The notes under the pieces are model-generated. The model saw only the letters and a list, made by a program, of their open reading frames with translations, did not search any database and was not told where the DNA came from. Shown piece after piece: positions 47,701 to 60,121 of a stretch of DNA of 64,000 nucleotides. A program made the translations under genes and the position numbers. The stretch is from NCBI GenBank assembly GCA_947579665.1, contig OX388350.1, positions 33,389,393-33,453,392 of the forward strand. The letters are read 5' to 3'. This stretch comes from Sympetrum striolatum (lineage: Eukaryota > Arthropoda > Insecta > Odonata > Libellulidae). How positions within the stretch are numbered: the stretch's first letter is position 1; each line of letters starts with the position of its first letter.

Positions 47701-50700
47701 TATGGTTGGAAGCGGAGTAGTCATTCCTCGGTAAACTTTAATTGCTCTATTGGGGAAGGTGTTGAAATAGATTGGTTCCAAATTCCATCCATTACGTTCT
47801 GTCGCAGATAATGTTTCGGTTCAAATTGTACAAACTACCGATACCTATCACGAGATACTTACACCTCAAAGCACCGAGTCGTCTTTTTATAGGCGAAGTT
47901 AAACCAACACATCGCTGCCCCACCGCTGATTTATGGCGCTGCATTAACTTTCCTCGTAGAAAGTTGAAATCGGGAAGACCGGTAGAGAGGATAAAGGAAA
48001 AATATCGACCGCGATAAGCCCTATCGGAGAGTCTCGTTTATCAAGCGGGGAGGGAGTATTTATCATCTCGAAGGAATCCACCTGCCGCGAGATCCATTTA
48101 TTGCCTCTGCATTTCCTTATATTCCTCCCTGGTCAAGATACCCATAGCCGGAAACGATAAGCAATTGTTTCTTTCTCCCTTTCCGAGGGCAGCCGAGCGA
48201 ATCTGGGTTGCCGCTGAAAAACAAATTACTTCGATTCGTCTCGAAGGAACACGGAAACTATGGCGGAAATGTGTTTCCTTCGACGCTCTCTTTTTGTGAG
48301 GTGGTTGACTCTACGGGAGATCATAACGGTAAGATTACCGCGGTTTGTTGTTTATTTTTTCGCTTCGAGTGTCTCCGCTTTTCTGGTCCGCCTCAGCGCA
48401 CGCTACGGGTAAAGAGTGTTTCTAGAGTTGGGATAGGTTTCCTCGTATTAGCTTGGTATATTTCGGAGGGTGGCATACTTTATGGGGGCTAGGAGAGCCA
48501 TCTGGGAAGGTGCTTCTCGTCTCTTTTCCTGCTGAGAGTAACCAAAAGATATTTCCTGTGATATCTCCAGCTCATATCCTTGATTATAGTTTGAACCTCT
48601 AAGATAATCTAAAGATAAATTATAATATAATGGTGGTGTTTTTAATTAGTAATCTTAAATTGTTCATGACGGCTTCATACCGGAATTAAAATACATTATG
48701 GTTCAACTATATGATGACTTAAGACAGAACTTGAAAGAATTATTGCAGTTCATGGAGAATTACAACTATCATCCTGTCTACAAAAACCACCATTGTAATT
48801 TCATTGTCTTAAATACCGTTCGAGTCTAATACAATACTTTAAAAGAGGTTATGGGAATTTTTCGTTCATTATTAATCATTTCACGTTCGTGAATTAATAT
48901 TTTTAAGTATTTTAGCTCGGTGTTTTTTTTAACTCATTATTTCAGCTCATAATATATGCTTCTAATGTAGCGTATGGACTAGCATGATTTTGTTATGATC
49001 TTTCAGAGCAAGTCTTTGACCTTGGAGAAGAGATTAGGTAGATTAATTGACTCAAAGGAAATTACTGATACCAGAAATTGATACACTTTATATTCCTTAT
49101 CAATTCCTTCTGTATTTTGCGTGGCTTATGGAATTAGTATTGATATTTAGTTACACTATGTTGAGCTAACTGGGAAATCAAACAATATAAAAGGAATGGC
49201 TTATGAATATGACGCAGAATCTACCCAGGTAAATACATTATACTACTAATTTTCCTCAGTGACGTAGTTTCGTCGGAAAGTGCAATTAAAAAGTAATATA
49301 AATTAATCATGATGCTTAAGTTACTTGAATTACAATGCTTAACAATTATTTGTATCATTTAAATTAAATACCAAAGATCCGCAAACCGATTTCAACACGT
49401 TAGAATTACGGTTAGACGCGTTGTAAACTTAGCTACATCTTAAAGATAATGTTGGAAGTTGTTTCCAAGTCGTCAGCCAAGAACCCTTAAGTGCTGCTGT
49501 GTTTCGTGTAGATTAGCCCTGTTTTCTTCGGAAAAGAAAGTAACTGCGGAAACCGCTGTTGGGAATACAGATTCGGAAGTCCTTTGAGATACAGAGAGAG
49601 GGAGAAAAGCGAAAGGGAAACTGGTGGGACGAAATCGCCGAATCATCAAATTTCGCATTCCCATTTCTCGTATGAAAACGAGCCAAAAATACCCCCGAGT
49701 AGTTCGTCTTTTTTATCGATCAGATAAATCGACTCCTCCATCCGCTGGCGACCTTTGCTAGGGTTCGAGGTCGCTGCCACGCGTAGCTCGGGCGTGCGTG
49801 GGTGTATGGGGATCGATGGGCCTTGATTGGCCGCCTCAAAACTTATCTCCGGCCAATCAACTCCGATTTGGGAGGTTTTTCGGGGACTTCCTCCTGAAGC
49901 CCTTCGCCGCGGAAGAATTTCATTCTGCGTGTCTCCGCCGTTTGCCAGCGCGTTTTCGGATGAATGCGAGGAGATGTCGAGGCGTCGGATTCCCATCCCG
50001 GAGCGAATCCTCTCAGATGCTGCCCCCCGAAGTGGCGAAATTTGCGATTCGCCCAAGTGAGATAGTTACGCGGAAATAGTATACTATACGCAGAACTACT
50101 GCCTGGAACTGTGTGGCTATATCGGTAAAATAGCATCAATATACTTTGCTGGAATTTTCTGTACGACTTAAAAAATCTGATTTCTGAACGTACTAGCTGA
50201 AACAATTGACCGTGAAATAACGTGAATTTATGTAGTAAATGTTCAATGAAAAATAGTCTCATAAAATAAGATATAGTTAATAGCTCGTTAATAATGTTAA
50301 TATATATTCGTAAAATTCCATTATTAACAGGCGTGACTTCGTGAAGAGTTACCAAGGAGAATACAATATTTAGATTAAATCATGTCGATAATATATCCAA
50401 TTGTGTTCCATAACATTGCCGTATATATAATAATTTCGATACAGGCTTCTTGTCAATAAGAGAACCATGAACCATGTTTAGATGTAAATGAAATTGTCTC
50501 TCCCAGTTAAGGGAGTATAAAGTATGTAACGTTTTACAGCAGTATGACTTTCAACAAAAATCTCAGCAGAACGCCAAGGATTTCTGCCACTCGAAGTATT
50601 GAGTCTGGATTGCTAGAAACATAGGTACTGTTTAAGTTAAATTTCTATTAATTATGATATCATGACATCTATTATTGTAGTCGTATTATATGAAGAGGTT

Positions 50701-51019
50701 TCTTAAGGAAATCTTAGTTTCTCCTGGAAAAAGACTTAATTATATATAGAAGACGAATAGAAAACTTAATTACTGATAAGATTTCATTGAATGACTATCA
50801 ATATAGATACAGATAAGTAGAAATTTGGGTCCTATCTGATAACGTGGTGGTAAAATGATGGTTGGTTTCGTATACACCTCGTTAAATTTTAATGGTGATT
50901 TTATAAGATGACCGTAGCTGAAGATAGGTTAATCATCACGTATCATGATAGATATTTTAATGGGCGAGCTGATGTTTGTCTTGTTAATTGAAATCTATAA
51001 TTTTAAGCATTTGATATTC
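41791..51019. other. Long gene-poor stretch with several GC-richer islands
   Basis: Islands lie at 42580-42900, 43930-44900, 47900-48480 and 49480-50060 (see its own entry). The 43739-44197 minus frame (152 codons) and the 43863-44252 + frame (129 codons) overlap and are unrecognised. A C/T-rich tract lies at 45600-45845. Everything else is AT-rich. No splice-supported exon or RNA gene is visible. Confidence 0.45.
49640..50060. promoter_or_regulatory. CpG-rich island with inverted CCAAT boxes
   Basis: TTGATTGGCCG (49823-49833) and CGGCCAATCAA (49850-49860) form perfect 11-bp inverted arms and present two CCAAT boxes in opposite orientation, 16 bases apart. The surrounding 400 bp is CpG-rich. 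Overlapping frames on both strands (up to 136 codons) are unrecognised and fit chance opening in GC-rich DNA. A regulatory role is inference. Confidence 0.3.
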
Positions 51020-51107
51020 GGGTCTAATGAGTGCAGACCCATTAAACTACTCCCGTAAAATCACGCACTTGCGTTTCACGGTCAGGCGAAACGCAGTCCA
51101 TTTTACG
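51020..51107. other. Two adjacent hairpins, the second nested
   Basis: GGGTCT/AGACCC (51020-51025 with 51035-51040) forms a short hairpin. Next, CGTAAAAT/ATTTTACG (51054-51061 with 51100-51107) encloses GCGTTTC/GAAACGC (51071-51077 with 51088-51094). The inner parts are GC-richer than their surroundings. This may be a structured RNA segment or a protein-binding site cluster. Confidence 0.35.
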
Positions 51108-51450
51108 AAGGCCATCGTAATGAGCGTTTCTACTTTCATATTTTCCGGAATGCGGCGATGAATATCTTATACTGCGAGGACTAATACTGGCCTAATTAAG
51201 CAAATCTTTTAATTAGTTAACTGCTCGGAGTGCATTATTTACGGAAGCGTTCGATCAATTCGGCCGTGTCAGAGTGGGACTCGAAGCGTAGAAATCAGGC
51301 CTCATGGTTACAAAAATATTATTGCCGTATTAGAGGTTTAAAAACTCCCCGAAAGCGGTTTTCGTCAGCGATCTCTATCTCGTGGTGTTGGAAAATTCCA
51401 ATGTTTCCATCTTTATACCGAAGGATGAATATTAGTGAAAATAGAGATAT

Positions 51451-51545
51451 GATCGAACCCAGGTCTCAATAGGAAGTCTTCCATTGAAAGTTGGAGATCT
51501 GGGTTCGAGTCCCACCCAGTGGCATATTCATTTATATTCGTTAGT
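51451..51545 (+). repeat. Stem-loop repeat with a tRNA-type B box, copy 1
   Basis: CGAACCCAGGTCT (51454-51466) is nearly the inverse of AGATCTGGGTTCG (51495-51507), giving a 12-of-13 stem with a 28-base loop. The right arm runs into GGGTTCGAGTCCCA, a strong B box. CAGTGGCATATTCATTTATATTCGT follows in part and is shared with the second copy. No A box is clear. Confidence 0.5.
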
Positions 51546-51655
51546 TGACGATTTTAATATCGTAGTAGTAGTATGTATCGTATAGCAGTAGCTAATGATT
51601 TCATTTTGATGCCGAAGTTATAAAGATATAAATCCCGGGATGTAGAAGAAGGTAT

Positions 51656-51753
51656 AAAACCCAGGTCTCCACAGAAGTCCTCCATAGTAAGTTGGAGTTT
51701 TGGGTTCGAGTCCCACTCATAGGAATCTAGTGGCGTATTCACTTATATTCGTG
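51656..51753 (+). repeat. Stem-loop repeat with a tRNA-type B box, copy 2
   Basis: This is a diverged copy of the unit at 51451-51545, about 200 bp downstream in the same orientation. Shared pieces are ACCCAGGTCTC, AAGTTGGAG, TGGGTTCGAGTCCCAC, AGTGGC(A/G)TATTCA and TTATATTCGT. The stem is weaker (AAACCCAG with TTTGGGTT). Two adjacent copies suggest local duplication or repeated insertion of one family. Confidence 0.5.
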
Positions 51754-54700
51754 TTCCAATTTCTTTCCATATTGCTATATATTTTAAATTTCGCGGTATC
51801 CCATCAACGGCAATAATTCCCTGAGAACGATCCTTTTTTCCGTTCATTAACCATCTACTCATCTCTATCTCATCCACCCTTATTAGGGGTCCCATAATTT
51901 TCACGTTTGGGTAGGTTCAGGCTCCTTTCGAGGGACATCCGTCATCCGTAGGCGAATTTCCTGCCTGCATCTCGCATCTGCTTCACCTCTCCCGCGGTTA
52001 ATGTTTTCCGACCGGATGTTTGCGTTGGAGGCCTTTATTATTTGTCGATCGGTTGACTATTCGCCGCATTCCTCGGCGGGCGAAAATAGCTCGGAATCCC
52101 ACGCCGCCCCCGTGCCTTCCTACGGTAAAAGATCGCACGTTTATTTTATCGGGAAGCGTGGGACTATTACGCGTCTGCCAAAACGGCGTCTGGTCGTCTC
52201 AAAGTCGTGCGAGGGTTTCGCGGTTTGATTTAACCCTCGAAAACACGTGATGCCCACGCGAGAGCCGGTTTTGCTGCAGTCTGAGGTATATCTGTAGATT
52301 TGCGTCAAAGAATTCAAATTTGGATGTTTGCTGAGGTAGTTGTTTAGAGTTTTTTTTGGAGCAGTATTGTTTGGGTGTATACTTTCGTTTAGTAAATCCA
52401 TAATTTGAAATTTACAGGACCTGGGTTGGAGACCCAACCGGATTTTCATGCTGAATGGTTATATTTTTATTACGATTTTTTCCCAAGTGTTTGTGGCCGG
52501 AGGCCGTCAGGCAGGACATACCAGTGACTTAACCAATTTCCTCCGCATCTCAAATCAACAGACGGTTCCATAATTAATGGGAATAAGATAATTTCGTTAC
52601 TTTCTTCAGACAACCATAATTCGAAAATCCCCAAATACTCGCAAGTTTGGTTCAGAATGCTGCCATTATTCTTGCAGACTTTCATGATTGGGCAGTGAAC
52701 ATTTTGCTGGGCTTACACCGTTTGTTTTGCACTCGCAGTCGCAAATCTCCTCCAAAATGCTCGTGATTCCTATCCATATTCACTCGCAGAGTCTGAAAAA
52801 GCTAAGAATGGATATCTTGTTCCTTGTCTGTCAAAATTGTGGTAAATTTTTTGTGGAGATTATTGCTATTCAGATCGACAGAGTGATTCTACGATTTTTA
52901 GGCTCATATTTGCTAATAATTCTACAATCACCTATCAAATCTCAATATATGGCGATCCAAATTATAATAATATTTAGATCCGCTTTTGTTTTGAAGAATA
53001 AACTCGGTGTATGAAATCGAAAACTTCAACTACCAAATGACATCACGGCTTGCAGTTTTCGTTCTAACCTCAAAGCCGAATTCCGTGTTTCATCCGAAAG
53101 AAAATTTGTTCATTTACACCGTGTTACCTAAATGGAATGCCTTGAATATAAAATGGATTGAAATGAGGTGAGAAGTCCACAACTAAGTCAAGAAAATAAA
53201 TCTATAAGAGAAAACTGCAGTCGCACATTTGTTTCGCATATTTTGGCTCGATACTTTCCAGATTCTTGAAACATTTTTCATATCTCTCATTTATATTCTT
53301 TTCCCTCTTGCAAACAGTTTCAAAGTGGGGAGACTTAGGATTTGACGTCAGACAAACAGCACGGAAATAATGCATTTTTGCTATGTGTTGAATTGCATTG
53401 TGTAATACCGTCCCACATTAATTAAAGTATTTCCTAAATTTAAATGTTATTGCTTTTGTTTTCCTCGAGATCTATGAGTAAACTTTGTCTGGACACTCTT
53501 TTAAGTCCCTCACTGCATCCCACTTCCTCAAGATAGTCCTTTGTACCATTCGCATCTCTTTCGTTTTTCTTCCTTTTCCCCGGTGAGTCAATACTTTCAC
53601 CGTCTATTTGCATTCGTTTGCTGCGGAGGAAAAACTGGATAAAGAGATGGAGGCCTTGGGGCCCCAATCTCCACATCTCTCAATCTCTTCCTCTTCGTTC
53701 CACTCCAAATCTCTCTATGCCTCGCTCGGCAACGCTATTTATCTTTTCCCTATTTCTTCCGACAACGCTCTGCTTATACTTCCATCCAGTTTATAGTCGC
53801 TTCCCTTTTTCTGGAACGCTACGCCCACGATTGCAGTCGTCTGTGTTACTGGATGCATATCTCATCTCCATTCATTTCATATCTTTTTCCCTCGTAGTCT
53901 TCATCTTTTGTCACTTATTTTCTCTCTGTGTTCGTTCGCACTTTAAATGGGGAAGTTGCACACGTTTTTGCGTTATGATTTTGTTTCTTTTGAATTAATC
54001 TCATTCTTTCTGGCACGATTCTTATCATTTGTATGTTATTGTTTTTTCCCTGTGTGTTCTTATTGACGATGTGGCTTGTTTAATACAGCACTATGAAGTG
54101 AATTTAATGGGGAGTGTAGTCAATATGTCATATACTTTCTGCTTAGTCAATTCTCATTTTTTTATCTTCTACAGAACTTCTAATCTACTCACCTTTTCTT
54201 TTCATCCTCCCAATAAATATCAAATGGAACTAAATTGAAGTTCTTAATGCTTATGTCTACATTCATCGTCTCGTCAACCCTTTAGGAGAACTACGATACG
54301 ATGATATACGATAATAGTATCGTAAATACTACAGTATAAGCCGACCAAAAATATAATTCGAAGCATCTAATTTTATCACAAAAAATTGGGAAAACTAATT
54401 GCCTCGTGGATAAGTCTAAGGTGGAAAACGCAACAGCTACTGATAAATTTCAGAATGAAAATAGATTCCAAAAAATAACAGTAATTTAGGTATCGGTATG
54501 TCAAATGTTATTGAATATTTATTCAATTATACAATTTGTGTATATTGATTTAATTAGGTCCCACTTAGCTGTTCTCTGTGGGTGGACCCTCAATCGAGCA
54601 TAGACAAAGGGGTACTTTTTTGAAATAGAAAGTGCTGATAAACTCGACTTGTATATTTTGCATACCCCCTTTCCTAAGGTATCTTTGAGTTTCTTTCTCT

Positions 54701-57700
54701 CCCTTTCTCTTTTTCCTTCTACTGTTTATCTTCCTTTATCCTTACCCTTCTTTCTAGGCTTCCTCCATCTCTTTCCCTCTTTGCCCACTTTTTCCTCCGA
54801 AACATTGTGTATTCAATGAAATTACCCGAGCCAACGTCGCGTATTCCTCAGATCTATAATTAAGTTGCAGTCAACTCCGTTTTCTCAAGTTTTTTTCTCA
54901 ACCCTTCTCTTCTCCCATCTCTGCCTCTCCTTCGGAGAGGGTGAAGTATAAATTAAACGCTTATATCTTCACTCGAAATCGTTGGTATAGCGAATTTACT
55001 GTCGTGTACATTTCGGAATTACTTTCAAAGGGTGGGTTACGGATAGAAATATTAAAAATATTCAGTTCTATCACATTTTCGGTCATTTGCGTAGAGGCAA
55101 CCCAAAGCTATTTGCTCTTCTTCAAGGACCTAGGATTTACGATAGTTAATGGTTGTTTTTTAATAATATAAGTAGCCAATGTTCCATGCTCATGAATTCC
55201 TCTACACAATTTTTCCAATTTCTAGTATTTAACTAAAATGACGCTAAGTTATTTATAATTATGAAACCCTAAATAAATGGAATTCAAGGGTTAATTAAAC
55301 CGTCGAATATGTTACAGCAAAAATAGCGCATGCGGAGATTATTATATGGATCTATTATTATTATTATTAGGGTCTTTATTAAGCGAGATTGAGACTAAAA
55401 AGTCTCCTCTTCCATCTAACCTGTATTATCAAGTTTAAGATGATAATAATGTGATAAGTACCAACGAATACCAATGGATTACTGATATTTAAGATATTCT
55501 TTAGTCGTGATAATAGTCTAATTATCCGTCATTCATGCTTATTTGGTTGGAAAAGATATGCGATCGGATTTGGGCATGTTGTTTTGAGGTTCGTCATTTA
55601 ATAACAAGGAAAAAATAGCCAATGAAAAAATAAATTCAGTTTTGAGCAGCAAACAGGGGTTTGGTTATTTCCTATTTACTGTAGGATTGCCTATAGTCAG
55701 ATTTGTGGGCATAGTTAATCTGAAGCCATTTTATTTTTATAACCTTTCCATACAACCACATTAGGAATGATATCGACTTCTTCTATTGATCCCAACTATT
55801 TTAGCATTATTAACGCCACTTTTCCATGAACGATATTCGATGTAGCGAAGCGGAAAGTTGGTCTTCTTACGCAAATCCCAGTGGCTTTACCAAGTCCTGA
55901 ACTTTCCACTTGGTATTAATTTTTACAAATTAGCAGTCTGTGCTAACGAAATTCCATATATTGGTAGCATTTTTCATCCGGTGCCCCGTTTGCACTCCAG
56001 AAGAGAAGATATGATTTTTGAGCTGAGAATTCCTCTTCCCGGGACGTCAGCAAGAAGTTCCGCCAGCGGTTTATGGATCACATTCCTTGATTTTCGATTT
56101 ATTTTCTCCGCCGGTGCCCTTTCCGCGACTTATTCCATTCCTTCCACACACCATTTGCATTCAATGGAACGAAACGAATAAAGAAGTCTGAGAAATATCA
56201 CACGTCGCCGAGTGTGACACGAGAAATAGCGGATAAGGCATGGAAGCGAAGCGGAAGGATTACCTCAATTTTTCGATAAGTCTTCCTCTCGAAGCGGAAT
56301 TCTCACGGTGTGCGTTCCCCACTGGGGCGAATAAACAACGGCGGCGTTGCTCTTGGATTCGATTGTTTCGAAGAGAAAATGAGGTCTTGAGGATTGCATG
56401 GAAAGGGGAAATTGGGCGAGGGTTTTAAAGTGATTTGAATGTCGAGGTTGGATCGAAAAAAATCAAATCGGCCGGGTTGAGTTGAATGTTTTGAATTGCG
56501 TCTTAATATAAATTTACTGTCCGGAATGTAGACGAACTAGAATGGATTGAGGAATGGTTAGTATGATTGTCTCTCTTTAGCATTGGAATTTCCTGGATCA
56601 AAATTATTTGTAATTGCAAGAATTTGAGTAGCTTTCCTTGTATTATAACTGCATCAATAATATGCTTTTGCATCCGCAAAGGAATTGACCGCTCATTTAA
56701 GATTTATTAATGTATGTGAAAATATCGTTCTTCTGTCGTCATTTTTAATATTATTGTTTACAACAATTTATGTAGTTTATGCAATTAAATTCCATTCAAA
56801 TTAAAACCATCAGCTTAATATATAGTTCATTTACGCGCAGGTTCTTAAGGTAACTTACCTCATGCCAAGAAAAGATATCCAATTGCTAAATGATGAGTAA
56901 TGGCCTCACAGAATAGCAGCATTGAAATAATGAGAATATCCCAAGAGAAAATTAGAGCGGAAAAAATTGTTTCGTTTCGTCCCGTTTTATTGATGGGAGA
57001 TCTCCCGTTAGTAATTGTGTATGATCAGCCTATTTTAACATTATCCATGCTACTCTGTTACGTTGCCTTTTCTAGGTTACAATGGTTTTGGGTGCATTGT
57101 GGGTTGCCTGATTTTCAGGATAAAACCTCTCGGTATTGAATGAATTTCTTTTCAAATATTTACTCAATGATAATCGCTTCTTAATGTCTTTTTCTATGGT
57201 TTTATTGAAATCTTAGATAGTCCTTTGTTAATAACAGCAAAAAATATTCACAAGAAATCATAATTATAAGAGGATATGAAGGAAGTAATGTATGAGGTGT
57301 AATTTCACTTTTAATCTCGGTGGAGTTACTTTGATATAAGGTCAGAAACCATATTGTTTAATTAAGATATGGGAAGAAGTTATTGTATTTTCAGAATCTC
57401 CTTCGCGTGTGTATCGGAAAACGAGAGTCGAGATTTCTTGTTGGTAAAGAGCAAAGGTAGACCGAAGTCCTGAATTTTTGTAAAGAATTTTAAGATTTTT
57501 GGTTCTTCTACGCAGTTGTAACCTTTCTTAACCTCCTTGATAACGTTTAGTTATCACTTAATTCCAATATTCTAAGAACTACTCCATAAATATTTCCTTT
57601 TCTAAATCCACAAAACTTGATAAATGTGTATAAAATTCAGGAAATTTCGGTAAGACAAGTTTTTCGAGGCAGATTGATACTAAACTATGAACGTAGATTT

Positions 57701-58079
57701 TATTTCGAGACTCAAACTGAAAGCTGAAATATTCACAGGAACTATTGAATTACCTGCATATGTGCTAGATCATTCAGTAGATTCTGTGCTTCAATATTCT
57801 CTATTCAATCTCACATCTACAATGTTAAGTAAAGGATTGCGTTAAGTAGAGCCAGTTGAATACTTGTGAACCAATCTTGCATTGGAATATACGTCACACT
57901 GCTTAGTACATATGATACCTATCTATGACTACATTAGAGATCACATGACTAATTCACTCCTATATTAATTTTGGCCCTTGGTGTGCATCTTCTTTAATCA
58001 TAAGTTCACGCTGTAGTTAATAGGCCGACGCGGAAATCGAGGTGAAATAAGGCTTAATTCAACGTAGTATTTCTCGAAT
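51754..58079. other. Gene-poor stretch with pyrimidine tracts
   Basis: A GC-richer island lies at 51830-52260 and another at 55990-56430. C/T-rich tracts on the + strand lie at 53480-53730 and 54690-54935. A (TTA)n run lies at 55353-55369. Near 52420, ACCTGGGTTGGAGACCCAACC is a hairpin with a B-box-like look but no A box. The 126-codon frame at 53618-53998 is hydrophobic and T-rich, and unrecognised. Confidence 0.45.
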
Positions 58080-58480
58080 TACGTCTTAAAGAGATTTAGT
58101 CTCGGAGTTTAACCAGGGAGATTCACGCGAGCCCGTTTTTCCGAGGTTTCCGCAAAGGTCCATTTATTTCCCAAATTAGCGCTTTTAATTTAGGGCTCCG
58201 CCAGTCATTCATATATTTCCCGAGCTGCATCGGCCTTAATTAGGCGTAGAAACAACATTTCGACATTCATTCATGCGCCTCACACTTTCGTTTAGCAACC
58301 AATCAGCTCTTTCCCAGGGGCTCGTATAAATTTCCCCATCTCTCCCACGTTTCTCATTTAGCTCCCCGTCTAATTGCCACTCTTTCGTTGACCATTTATT
58401 TTCGCGAACTTCTAATTGCGTTGGCCATTAAAAGAAAGAAATAAAAAGGAGAATTCCGCTCCATGGAGAAACGGGCCAAG
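58080..58480. promoter_or_regulatory. Possible enhancer or promoter island
   Basis: The segment mixes GC-rich patches with CCTTAATTAGGC (near 58232), CCAATCAGC (near 58299), GTATAAATTT (near 58325), CTAATTGCC and repeated CCATTTATT or GCCATTAAAA motifs. Such homeodomain-like and CCAAT/TATA-like sites are common in insect regulatory DNA. It lies 1.6-2 kb upstream of the right-end gene. No exon is evident. The open frame at 58579-58857 is unrecognised. Confidence 0.25.
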
Positions 58481-59639
58481 ATGCACACCTGCGGGCCGAA
58501 TCTATTTCGGATTTAATAGCGTTAAAAAATCCGTTTTTTCGCTCGCTTTCTCCAGGAAAACAAAATAAAACTGGAGATGTGAATCATCTTTCCATTCTCT
58601 CTTTCGGCGCTTGCCTTGCCCAACTCTGTCCCTCGCCTGGTTCATTACATCACCAATTACTCGTTGCTTTGGCGGTATTCGAGGCGTCTGGCACGGAAGC
58701 GCGAGCCGCACCTGGCCCAGACGCCTACGATTCGGATTATTTCTCATTCACTCCCCCTCTAGAGGATTCAGAGGGGAAATGCTTGGGAAAGTATGCTGAT
58801 ATCAGGATATGTCCGCGCCTTAAACTGGTGTCGCACAAAGAGTTGAGGGATAGTTAGTTCCTCCAGAATCTTATATATTCTTAAAATTTTATTGGAGCAT
58901 TCATTGTTGCTCTGAGAGATGTAGAACGATTTGGTAGTGCAGTTTATTTTATAACTTGTAACCAATGCAAAAAAGTATAAGAATTTACCTCTTTACTTTA
59001 TTTGTCTGAATATTTTATGTGTTGCAGATGTAAGTTCATAAAAAATATATAGGTCTTTCGGGAATTGGTCGTTCATTTCTCTTTAGGATGTCGTCATATC
59101 TGACTTTAATCGCTAAAAAAAGTTCTTAATTTTAAAAGTTTTAGATTTTTAAGTATTGATACGTTTAAATTTCTCCAATATAGGTAAAATTAAGTATCTC
59201 TTAATATATTTTTGATGATTCTATCTATTGTTCAATTTGAATTGATATACATAATTGCTCTCGATATTTCGTTTTTAGTTTAATTGATTAATCAGATAGA
59301 GTACCTATTTACTCTTTTTAATATATTTACTCTGAAATTTTTCAAGTTGTGAGAAAAACCTTCCAGTATTTAACTGTTGTTTGATATACATGCTACACGA
59401 AAACTCTCAAGCTTGCAAGAGTGCGAAATAACCGAGAATAAGGTGAGAGAACGGGAATTTAGGTGCATGAAAATGTAATATTGACTCTATGATAGTATAA
59501 AGTAATATAATAACGGTTGCAGCAACTTTATTATAGTTTAAAAAAATTTATGTAAACAAAACTCGAGATTCGGTGATTTCAGAAAGGTAAAAGTAAATCT
59601 TCTATTAAAACCGTTTTGTATACGCAGTGCGTCGAACTC
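58481..59639. other. Stretch upstream of the right-end gene
   Basis: 58500-58850 is moderately GC-rich, with overlapping unrecognised frames on both strands (92 codons on +, 81 on -). From 58860 to 59639 it is AT-rich and I see nothing definite. Confidence 0.45.
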
Positions 59640-60093
59640 AGTGCGCGTGAATCACGAAGGAATTTTCTGTTTGCGCTAGAATTTCATTACGCCCTATTAT
59701 GAAGCGCAGCGTACTGTTTAGCGGAAAAACATCCACCCGCAGTTTCGCCCACGAACTCGCAATTTAATTACGCGGAAACAGCGGTTAAACCACTCTTTAA
59801 GAGGCGGAAGCACTTCCGACGGGTTTAATAGCGGAATGGAAAAGGGAAATGCGTTTTACATAAACCCCTACCGATTTTGTATCGCTAATCCCGAGTCGCA
59901 GTCGTGAGACAGGTCACTCACTTAAGACGCTATCACCCAAGTCGGGAAATCAACAGGTCTGAGCGCTAATTGGACGGGAACGCAAAAGGATTGTTTACCG
60001 GCAATCGAGAGGGGATCGCCTGCGCTTTTGCAGACCGCCCCCTCCCCTCAACCGCTCAACCCTTCCGAGACTCCCGAGGAATCGTCTACCAAC
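59640..60093 (+). promoter_or_regulatory. Putative promoter and 5' UTR of the right-end gene
   Basis: This GC-richer stretch lies directly upstream of the first coding exon of the right-end gene model. No ATG occurs in any frame from about 59855 to 60093, so a ribosome scanning from a start site in this interval would reach the ATG at 60094 first. An in-frame TAA at 59923-59925 closes the frame upstream, with no ATG between it and 60094. There is an initiator-like CAGTC near 59899 and a GTCACTCACTT stretch near 59913. I see no clear TATA box at the right spacing, so the start site is not fixed. The promoter role is inferred from its position, base composition and lack of ATGs. Confidence 0.4.
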
Positions 60094-60121
60094 ATGGAGA
60101 ATGAGCTCCCATTGTTGTCTG
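60094..60121 (+). CDS. First coding exon of a predicted membrane protein (partial gene)
   Basis: The ATG at 60094 sits in CCAACATGG, close to the insect start consensus, and is the first ATG downstream of an ATG-free leader. The exon codes for nine residues (MENELPLLS) plus one base of the tenth codon. It ends at a donor reading TCTG|GTGCGT, which matches the consensus at -1, +1, +2, +3, +5 and +6. The remaining single base fits the exon at 63589, which needs one base from upstream. The joined codon is GTT (Val). Without splicing the frame runs on only to a stop near 60249. Splicing is inferred; what is seen is the phase match, the start context and the donor. Confidence 0.5.

Noticed and set aside
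52415..52445. SINE-like hairpin around GGGTTGGAGACCCAACC
   Set aside because: The B box is degenerate and there is no A box or second copy nearby.
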